From assembly GCA_026936325.1 (NCBI GenBank), contig JAPTHN010000111.1:62001-126000 (forward strand): a DNA stretch of 64,000 bases, written 5' to 3'. Below are positions 55,207 to 64,000 of the stretch, piece by piece. The stretch comes from Platynereis dumerilii. Lineage: Eukaryota > Annelida > Polychaeta > Phyllodocida > Nereididae. Position 1 is the stretch's first letter. Every line of letters begins with the position of its first letter. The notes below the pieces were generated by a model. It was not told where the DNA came from and did no database searches. It was given only the letters and a program-made list of their open reading frames with translations. A program made the position numbers and the translations under genes.

Positions 55207-55729
55207 GGTGCATCAGTTGCCCCAACATTAACCGATCCAGCTGTACCTTGGTCCATAATTGGGTTTTACCACCCAAAATAAGATACTGAAATTTCAGCTT
55301 GATCGATTGATATTTAGGGGTGCCTCCGAGAGCATATTTCTTGTGATTTTTTCAGGAAAAGTTACGTTTCCGTAGGATCGCGGTTTGCGATAACTTGACT
55401 AATATACAAGATAGACAAAAACTAATAACATATTTGGATTCTGCAGAAAATTTCCTTCAAAATGAGTACCTGGAACCTATGTTTGCATCAACATTATGGT
55501 GATCATGTACTGCAAAATATGCTTTTCCTCAATTATTTTTAGTTTCTGTTTATATGACTGCATGGCACTTAGTCTTTGCTTCTCTCTTCATATAAATAAT
55601 GTTTCATACATATCAGCAGTGATTTACTTAGTATTCCATTTTATCTCTCAAAGCTACGTATGTCAATTATTCATGATGGTCTCAATAAACATTTTATGAC
55701 TATGAAGATTAAAAAAACCAGCTTGCTTA

Positions 55730-56150
55730 GGGACCGTTCAGAATTTATGACTGGGGGGGGTGGGAGTTTTGCCAAAGGGGGTACTAACTTTTCACACGTG
55801 TTTCAAGGGGGGGGTATTAATTTTTGACAACACTTCCAAGGGGGGGGTAATGAATTTTAACAAAGACATTTTTTTATAAAACCCGCATAAACTAACTTTA
55901 TCCGCGTTTTTTAACGCGCAAAAGTCCGCGAAATGGCGCGAATCTGTACCGCGTGAACATGTATAACACTAAATATGTGTGTATTTGTTCATGTGTCGAG
56001 GGGGGGGGGGGTACTAAAAATATGCTTGAAACCTAGGGGCGGGTTACTAAAAATCCGCATGAAACTCAAGGAGGGGTATCAATTTTTGACAGGAAGTTGT
56101 GGCAAAACTCCCACCCCCCCCCAGTCATAAATTCTGAACGGTCCCTAAGC
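55730..56150. mobile_element. MITE with GGGACCGTTCAGAATTTATG ends
   Basis: GGGACCGTTCAGAATTTATG is complementary to CATAAATTCTGAACGGTCCC at the other end; pairing continues through the G-rich tract and GGGAGTTTTGCC. TA flanks each side. The interior holds three further G-runs. Confidence 0.85.
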
Positions 56151-57232
56151 TGTGTGTTGATGAGTCCCAATTTATTTCAACCTTATGAAAAACTAGCCCT
56201 AATACCTTTTGTGCATTAGGAGATTGGTCCATTTACAATGTACATTAAGGTTCATCACCTGTCCTATGAATAATAAAAAATAGAGCCAGGAAGCTGCACC
56301 ATGGCTTGAGTTTGTGTTTTATGGTAGTTAGAGGAACATCTGTACTACTTTTCTTTCTTTCTTTCTTTTTTTGTATTTGAAATTATATTCTATTTCTTCA
56401 TTATCAATTTACTACAATATCTGAAACTTGAATGACCATTCTTAACACCCATGGGATGATGGGTTTAAATCTGATTTAATTAATTACTAGCATTTACCCG
56501 TGATAAAAATGATAATTTAAAGGTGCACTAATGGCAAGGGTCAATACCAAATGACAGTAGGACCTGGTTGTTGTGATAGACGTACTTACAACAGACATAA
56601 GAAGAATGTAAGAGATCGTGTGGTTGGTGATCAACAATTTTAACAGCTTAAGTGACATCACCAAACGGAATTCTGGAATGAAGAGTTTTCAGAGATTTTA
56701 AAGGTAATTGAGCCTATATAAGGAAATGGGTACTGATGTTGTCGCATATTGGTTTTGTGGTATTGAAGGAAAGATGGTTTTGGTGTAGAAAATGAGATGG
56801 TAAAGGTTACCTGTTTGAAATAAATGGTAAAAAAGAAATCCCTTTAACAACATTAGTACTTACTTACTGTAACTGCAGCAAGTGATAGTGTAAGTCTATA
56901 AAGCTTTAATTTTTTGACTGTGTAGAGTGTGTATAGGATTGTCCAGATATCATACAAAGTATGAATTTAAATTTAGATTTATTCATGAATTTGGGAATTG
57001 CTGCAACAGATAAAGGAAAAGTCATTGTAATATTGATGTTTGTATTGCGATTAGGAAAAAGTGGATATAAATATTGAAAAGATCAGAAGATTAGCAAAGG
57101 AAGTCTTTGTGACATTTTAAGTTTAATTGCACTTGAGCATGACACCTCGCACTTGACACTTGAATACCAATCAGGCAGTGTTGTTGCATGAAGCACTTGA
57201 AAAGCAATTAGGTGTTTAACGACACCAATCAG

Positions 57233-59955
57233 TAGGGTGCATCAAAAAAAGTGAAAGTCAAAAGCGTGATCCGCAACAGCAATAATGTTGTTCCACTGGT
57301 AGAATAATGTCTTCCTGCAAAATTTTGGATTTTTCAGAGGTGATTTAGAGGTCCCACACAGGCCCCGAAGATTTTTATTAGTTTTTCGCCAAAAAATTCC
57401 GAAAATGTGCTGTATCTCGAAAACTATTGCAGCTACATTCATGGGAATGGTGTCAAAATGTCTGCAGACCCCAATTTCCTATTCAACTTCTATAGTAACT
57501 ATGTGTCTAAAATGCATTGTTTGTGAATTATTGACCAAAAACCTTATTTTTTGCCATATTTCACGGAAATACAGTGGTTTATATCAACAGAGTTCTATTG
57601 ACCGTTATATTTTTTTAAGTATTATGGAACATTATTTTCTTGACAGGCTGTGTAAAGACAATGATTGGTGTCTGTAATATTTCCCATCTTGCCCTGTGTT
57701 TCAAAGCTTTAACCTTGTCATTTCTGTAATTTCAATAGGCTGCTTCAACTAATCTCATATAACAATATGAAAATGTTAGAAATGGTACTATACTGGGAAG
57801 TCGAAAAGACAACATAATTATGACGTCACGATATATCTTATTTTAGATAACCTGTGACATAACAATACATAATTTAGGTCATCATCAATTGTTCTGGGCA
57901 CTAATGGGAACCTAAACAAAACAGAAAAATACTTAAACAAAACTTACAGAGTCTACGGCACCAAAGAATTTAATAATAGCAAAAGAAATTGATACCAATG
58001 AGACTACAGAAACATTTTGACAAGCTAAATGGTATGAAACAGGACATCTAGTGAAATAGATAATAAAAATAATATAATGTAGTAAGCCTATGATCTTATA
58101 TATGCCCATTCAAGATAAATCTGCTAATCGGCACTCACCATACGGAATGTCTATCATACCAATCATTATAGTGATATCGTCTGGACATGGCCAGAGAAGG
58201 GTTGGAACTTGCACCCACAGTGGGCAAGGCAGACATGTTCACCAGTGTGCAACGAAGCCACATTGACTTAAATATACAAGATCATACTTATGACACAGGG
58301 AAATACATGTTCAATAATTGATCCTTCAAAAATATTATTACCATCGACATCAAGCTGTTGGCCTGCCTTATATACCTCACCAGATGATTTGGTGTTTCAA
58401 GCTTTCTTCTTTCTCAAGTTTAGTTGTGCAGTCATGTTCAACAACCTAGAGAATAATGAGAAAAGGTCCATTGGAATGCACAGGCAAAGTCTGTTTCACT
58501 TCCGCAGCAGGCACCAGTTCTTGACAAAAGTAGGTTGGCCAACACAGTTGAGTGATCTTGCTTGGGTTGATTTGAGGTTTATGATGCAGCAGTTGCGATT
58601 TCACAGCTGTTTTCTTCACCTGCCCGTCAGTGAATGGAGGTGCAGTGTCACCTATGTAACCAGTGATGCAAATATCACAGCTGTCATTGATATTGCGAAT
58701 GATGGTGATTGGTGAAGAAAATAGCAAAAATCATGCAACAGACTTTGCCAGAGCTATTCATTCCAATAGACCTTTTCACAAAATTCTACAGGTTGTTGAA
58801 CATGACTGCATAACTAAACTTGAGGATGAAGAAAGCCTGAAACACCAAATCATCTGCATTGCATGTAGGCCGATGTACATAAGCAAATTCAAATTTACCT
58901 TGAGGTATTCAAGGCTCAGGCCAACAGAATGATGTCGATGGCAATAATATTTTTGAAGGATCAATTATTCGTTGCACACTGGTGAACATGTCTGCCTTGC
59001 CCACTGTGAATGTAAGTTCCAACCCTTCTCCGGCCATGACATTCCGTATGGTGAGTGCATGCCGATGAGCAGATTTATCTGAAATGGTCACAACATTAAA
59101 TCATAGGCCTACTACATTATATATTATTTTTATTATTTATTTCATTTGATGTCCTGTTTCATACCTTTTCGCTTGTCGTTTCTGCAGTCTCAATGGTATC
59201 ATTTTTTTGGAAATACAGTGGTTTATCAAAAGGCTCAGTTCTATTGACAATTACATTTTGTAAGTAGTTTCGAACATTATTTTCTTGACAGGTTGTGTAA
59301 AGACAAAAATTAGTGTCTGTAATATTTCACATCTTGCAGTGTGTTTCATGGCTTTAACCTTGTCATTTCTGTAATTTCAATAGGCTGCTTCCACTAATCT
59401 TATATAACAATTTGAAAACGGTAGAAATGGTTGCGGTAGGTCGAAAAGACAATAGACAATAGATGACATCACTATCTCATGTTTAGATAACCTGTTACAA
59501 GTAACAATACATAATTTAGGACATCATCAATGGTACTGGGTGCTGATAGGAACCTAAACAAAACACAAACAAGACATAAACAATACTTACAGAGTCTACG
59601 GCACCAAAAAATTTAATAACAGCATGAAATATGGCAAAAAATAAGGTTTTTGGTCAATAATTCACAAACAATGCATTTTAGACACATAGTTACTATAGAA
59701 GTTGAATAGGAAATTGGGGTCTCCGGACATTTTGACACCATTCCCATAAATGTAGCTGCAATAGTTTTCGAGATACAGCACATTTTCGGAATTTTTTGGC
59801 GAAAAACTAATAAAAATTTTAGGGGCCTGTGTGGGACCTCTAAATCACCTCTGAAAAATCCAAAATTTTGCAGGAAGACATTATTCTATCAGTGGAACAA
59901 CATTATTGCCGTTGCGGATCACGCTTTTGACTTTCACTTTTTTTGATGCACCCTA
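57233..59955. mobile_element. hAT-like near-palindromic element with 8-bp target duplication
   Basis: TAGGGTGCATCAAAAAAAGT begins the left end and its complement ends the right. Perfect 8-bp duplications, CCAATCAG, flank it (57225-57232, 59956-59963). The first 330 bp are inverted repeats of about 95% identity. Inner blocks 58000-58495 and 58745-59195 are also inverted mates, leaving a core of about 240 bp. The block between them (57565-57985 and 59197-59630) is in the same orientation in both halves. Tip and duplication length fit hAT. The frames seen inside, including 58290-58715, match no transposase I know, so it is probably non-autonomous. Confidence 0.75.
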
Positions 59956-61500
59956 CCAATCAGGCTACTGAAGGCAAATAAATTACTCGATTGGATTATT
60001 TTCCTGACGCACGGATGGCAACAGGATAGCTTTACTGTTGAGACACGGAAATACAATGGCTTGTATAGGGCGCGAATCCTTGATCACTTTGGATCACAAC
60101 AAAGTAAAGAAAACATGGCGGACCAAGGCCTCGCTAGAAAATGCATCGTTGAGGTATCGTAAAAGATACAGGGGTAATGGGCTGATGTATGGTATGTATG
60201 GATAGAGAAAATGATAATGCATCTGCAGGGCTATGTTAAAATTCACGGAAATGAAATTAGAAGAGTGAAATTAAGGGAAATCCATAGGATATGTAATATG
60301 ACGTCATGTATCCCAGGTTCCATATTAATATATTAGATTTACAAAAATATCGTTTTAAAAGACCTATCCACCTTTGCCTCTCAAAGAATTTTCTTGAAGG
60401 TCACACCGTATGCCATTTAAAACATTTATCATTCATGCAGATATCACAAATTCCTAATATAATGGAATTTAAGTAGACTAATGTGCAAGGTTTGTACCCT
60501 TCTACATGAGCAAGTAATAAATACTTTTTTTAAATGCCATGTAAGTTTGAGTTAAAATGTAAAATAAATATTACATTTATTCAATTGCTTCTATTCTTGT
60601 CATGGAATTGTGACTGTAGATTAAATCATTAATATAAATCCTCCTTGGACCTTGCCATCCATTTAGTGCAGGATATACAAATTATGTATTCTGACAGTCC
60701 CGGTGAACATAGTCCCTGATATAAGCCTACTCTAAAAATGTTGGTCTGAAGCTTAATGTGCCTCAGAAAAGTACTTCCAGAAAATATATATGTGCCGACA
60801 ATATTTGCGTTTCATTAATTTGCAGAATATGGATTGTTGATTACCATGTTACGTAAAACTTTACATGGAACTATATTCTTTTGCACTATAATATCAGGCA
60901 AGGCTTTCTTGGTGATAAAACACATAATTTTTTATTATCTGGGGTGAATACGGGGTGATCCGCAGCTTTTCCTATGTCTACCACGTTAATTTGTGGCCTG
61001 GGGGGGGGGGCATGGCCCAATGCTCCCCCTAAAACTACCACCGAGTAAATTATTACTCATATCAAACATAATAAATAATGAAAGGAACAATTAATCACAA
61101 AGTATCTTGCAGTCATTTAAAGAAAATTTTTTGTCTATCAGTGAAGTCGTATAAAATATTCAAAGTAAAAACACATCCTGCAGTATGGCATCAACATTAT
61201 TTCATCGAAAGTATAGATTCCAGGTATTCATTTTGAAGTAAATTTTCTGCAGAATCCAAATATGTTATTATTTTTATTCTACCTTTTATATTAGTCAAGC
61301 TATCGCAAACCGCGATTCTGCGGAAACATACATTTTCCTGAAAATGTCTAAGGAAATATGCTTCCGGAGGCACCCCTAAATATTTTTTGATCAGGCTGAT
61401 TTTTTAGTATGTTCATCTGGCTACCAAAACACAACTTCATGCCAAGGTACAGCTACCTTGCTCTATTTTTTATTTTTCATGGGGCGGCTGATGCACCCTA

Positions 61501-61829
61501 ACATACAGTTAGCTTGACATCACCAAAAAAACCTTGCATGACATAGGGTTTTTCTACTCACACTTCTACTAACCAATAGCCAACCAGTCTCAGCATGACA
61601 TAATGCTGAAAATTTGGGCACTCACAACACAACAACAAGAGTGGGTGCTAAAACACACAAAAAAAAACCTTTTACTCATGTTGGTGAACTGACAGCAGAT
61701 GGAGAAAAGGAATAGTGTGCAGGTGAAGTGAAAAAAATTGAGTGTAAATATGGCTAGCATACAGTGTATGACCATGACATAGAGGACACAATAGAAATTT
61801 ATACACTTATTATTGTAGAACTGAGAAAA
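61501..61829. other. Intergenic, nothing recognised
   Basis: Short AT-rich gap between the old inverted-repeat element and a LINE end. Confidence 0.3.
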
Positions 61830-62045
61830 GAAAAATGTTTTGGATTAATAGAATAGTTAATAACTGGAATAATCTCGATCGTATTGTGATTAATAGTGTA
61901 TCTGTTAAAACGTTTAAAAGTAAAATTGTTTTGTACCATTTTCCCGGTAGGGGGAGCTATTATTGTTAAAAATTAACATTTGCCCCCTTATGTTTTTAAC
62001 TTGTACAATGTTTTTATGAATAAACTATTATTATTATTATTATTA
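61830..62045 (+). pseudogene. LINE 3' end with hairpin and (ATT)n tail
   Basis: From 61838 the frame reads FWINRIVNNWNNLDRIVINS then VSVKTFKSKI and stops at about 61969: the standard final block (N..WN.LP...V...S...FK) of non-LTR ORF2 proteins. A hairpin at 61949-61989 (AGGGGGAGC paired with GCCCCCTT) overlaps the stop, and the element ends in an ATT tail. 5' truncated. Confidence 0.7.
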
Positions 62046-62369
62046 ACATGGAAAAAAGATCCACAAAATACGCAAATCTGTCCATTGAAATATTTCCTAC
62101 ATCAGGAAGAATCTAAACAAGGAAAACACCAGAAATGTACAAGTTAATGCCGCAACCACATGCAACCTTGATCACAGAAACAGTAAATTCTATTGCTACT
62201 CAAATAAGCTCCTGAATTAGTTCTGTAAGTAGCACAACATTTTAGTCTTTCTGAGGCAGTTTGCATGACATTCACTCTAAACCTTTTTTTATAGATATTT
62301 AGACACCATTTAAAACTTTTTTCGAAGAAATTGCATCAGAATCCATCTTACAGTCCCTAAATTTAATAT

Positions 62370-62460
62370 GCAAAAGAGTGGACTGCTGCACTGGGAAAAT
62401 GGCACCTTGGAATCATCACACTGATGATTTGTCATGATCGCACCGAATACTTTCAATAAA
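62370..62460. repeat. Partial copy of the 29119-29215 repeat end
   Basis: AGAGTGGACTGCTGCACTGG and TGATGATTTGTCATGATC match 29140-29215 in the same order. Confidence 0.55.
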
Positions 62461-62770
62461 AATTACTTTGATTTAAAGAGACTAAAACTGACTGGCTGTA
62501 ATAGGAAATATACTTAATATAATTTTGAACTCACTTCCTGCAATTTAAATAATTTTGTTTTTGTCCTAAGTACTTAATGTGTGTCTAGAATGGGCTTAAT
62601 AGTGCATGGTTACCTTTCTGAGAAATGGATTTACTTAACTGGGGCATTTGAAGATATTTTAGTACATCCACTTTTACATATGACCCAGGTTGAGTCCTGA
62701 ACTCATGCAGTTTATGATTCTCACATTGCTATCAGCGAGCTTCTATTATTATCCATCCTATAACTATGTA

Positions 62771-63275
62771 CACCTGGCAGCATAATTATTCATCGCCTTT
62801 GATGTTTTTACATAGACCCAAATAGTAAACAGATTTTGCAAAAATGAATGATGTGGCATCAGAATGTATCAAATTATAGGCCTAAAAAGTATGATAGCAT
62901 CACATACTAGATGACATACTAAATCTGCTGTGAGGTATAACTAAATGCAAATGGCAGGCTCCATTTTACATATATGGGTCACAACTTTTGAAAAATTATT
63001 CAACCCCCCCCCCCCCCCCGCTGAAATACTGTTCCAATGGAAGGAAGGGGGTTGAATAATTGCAAATGTATGACCCCTATTGGAAATGCAAACTGCCTAT
63101 CAAATCTTGGTCTCATTCACAGAAGTTTGGCATTATGTTGTCTAATATGTGATGTTATCTTTTTTTTCACGATTTGATACATGCTCATGTCACTGCCCTC
63201 ATTTTATGCAAGACTTGTCAACTATTGAATTCAATGGGAAAATACAAAGGGGTTGAATAATTTTGCTGCCAACTG
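62771..63275. mobile_element. 505-bp mariner-type MITE
   Basis: The left end CACCTGGCAGCATAATTATT and the complement of the right end, CAGTTGGCAGCAAAATTATT, match at 17 of 20 positions, and TA flanks each. The inner G-run segments (GGGGTTGAATAATT) recur inverted at about 62990 and 63040. No transposase. Confidence 0.75.
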
Positions 63276-63380
63276 TATCCTTCTATTTTTTTCCTCAGAC
63301 TGACGGCATGATGTCATGCTGGTTCTTAATAGCTATTGGTCTGGCAGCTCTTTGTGATGTGCAGCTGAAGACAATTGTGC

Positions 63381-63535
63381 CAGTGTAGGTGGGGGTTGGT
63401 GGAAAATTGTCCCACCACTTTTTGGCCAAAGCATAGGTGGTTTTGTTTGAAAAAATTGTAAGTTTCTCTTTGACACTTTTCGTTAAGGCTTTAGCCCAAT
63501 TTGCCCATCACTTTAAAATGAAACCGTTGCCCCTG
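63381..63535. mobile_element. Diverged copy of the 168-bp MITE
   Basis: CAGTGTAGGTGGGG and CACTTTAAAATGAAAC with GCCCCTG match the ends and order of 36098-36265. Confidence 0.55.
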
Positions 63536-63681
63536 GCTGAAGAGCATGGCAACATGCTGACAAGCAAATGAAATTGACTGGTATAATTAGCATACAAACA
63601 GTAAAAGCAAATCCCCAACAGTTTCATTTCAGTGGAATTTGTTGGTTTTTGTTATTCACAAACAATTGCTCAAGTTCAGTT

Positions 63682-63949
63682 AGGGTAAGGCGGGGAAATC
63701 CGGCCCAGGGTAATTCTGGCCCCAAAAAATAAAAACAGCAACAAGCAGATTAAAAACAGTAGCAAACAAACAAACAGATGATTAAGGTCATGGTGTTAGA
63801 TTGTTTAAAAAATAATCAAATTATTTGACCTCATTTTCTTTTTAATCCTCAAGTATGTTCATAACAATAAGCACAACAATTACTTAAACCATTAAGAGGG
63901 CGGATTTGCCATAAGGGCAAAAGGGGTCGGATTTCCGCCACCTTACCCT
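63682..63949. mobile_element. 268-bp MITE with AGGGTAAGG ends
   Basis: AGGGTAAGGCGGGGAAATCC at the left and AGGGTAAGGTGGCGGAAATC (complement) at the right form inverted tips of about 24 bp. The target duplication was not resolved. No coding capacity. Confidence 0.75.
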
Positions 63950-64000
63950 GTAGTTTTGGATTCCTGGTGATTGACCTTCATGCTGGAGTTTGACTGGCTC

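Larger units (their letters stand above)
55204..61500. mobile_element. Old inverted-repeat element with TAGGGTGCATC ends
   Basis: TAGGGTGCATCAG at 55204 and its complement at 61488-61500 head arms of about 300 bp (55204-55500, 61190-61500) that agree at very roughly three quarters of positions, including the block TATTTAGGGGTGCCTCCG. The TAGGG tip fits hAT elements. The eight flanking bases (ATATATAT, ACATACAG) match only partly. It contains a younger element with related tips (57233-59955) and a MITE (55730-56150). No transposase was recognised. Confidence 0.55.

Noticed and set aside
58290-58715. 141-residue frame in the hAT-like element, considered as a transposase
   Set aside because: No hAT catalytic or dimerisation motif is recognisable, and most of the frame lies in the inverted arms of the element.
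1-64000. tRNA, rRNA or bacterial-type operon content
   Set aside because: No cloverleaf with A and B boxes, no rRNA-like block and no clustered short intergenic spacing were seen; the likely primer site at 6605 is only the complement of a tRNA end.

Overview
The window is animal nuclear DNA: AT-rich, intron-bearing, with large GPCR genes in few exons and a very dense load of LINEs, foldback/MITE elements, microsatellites and one LTR element. There are no operons, rRNAs or convincing tRNAs. The receptor families (an LDLa/LRR/7TM receptor of the Lymnaea GRL101 / relaxin-receptor-like type with CUB and C-type lectin modules, and a peptide-type rhodopsin GPCR) point to a marine invertebrate, either a lophotrochozoan or an invertebrate deuterostome. 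The sequence alone does not settle which.

Region by region. 1-17747 (+) is one host gene, 5'-partial: a 2.56 kb exon (CUB-like modules and the start of a C-type lectin domain) joins in phase 0, across a 12.2 kb intron, to a 2.97 kb exon (end of the lectin domain, four LDLa modules, leucine-rich repeats, seven membrane segments, stop). The intron holds a Tc1-type transposase relic, a DNA transposon split by a young gag-only LTR retrotransposon (6423-10390), a minisatellite and a LINE reverse-transcriptase fragment. 17.7-30.5 kb is intergenic: LINE ends, a 21-bp satellite, an endonuclease-bearing LINE cut off inside its RT, and several foldback elements.

30.6-47.5 kb is a very large inverted repeat: two arms of about 7.25 kb around a 0.23 kb spacer that itself contains a hairpin. 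The left arm carries two insertions, a 1.37 kb tyrosine-recombinase element and an 812-bp TA-flanked foldback element, whose empty sites are readable in the right arm. Arm divergence is uneven: about 1% or less over most of the inner part and about 8% at the outer ends.

47.5-52.5 kb contains a relic of a Cys-loop (nicotinic-type) receptor and retroposon tails. 52.5-54.1 kb is a complete peptide-type GPCR gene with TATA box, likely 5'UTR intron and poly(A) signal. 54.6-64 kb is again mobile DNA, including a 2.7 kb near-palindromic hAT-like element with a perfect 8-bp target duplication nested in an older element with related ends.

No metabolic or defence system with cooperating genes is visible. 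The most unusual signals are (1) a row of seven 16-nt stem-loops with compensatory changes and a TGNNNG loop downstream of gag in the LTR element, (2) the helix-hairpin-helix frame upstream of gag in that element, (3) the large palindrome with its divergence gradient, and (4) the CUB/lectin/LDLa/LRR/7TM receptor that has lost the usual class A activation motifs.
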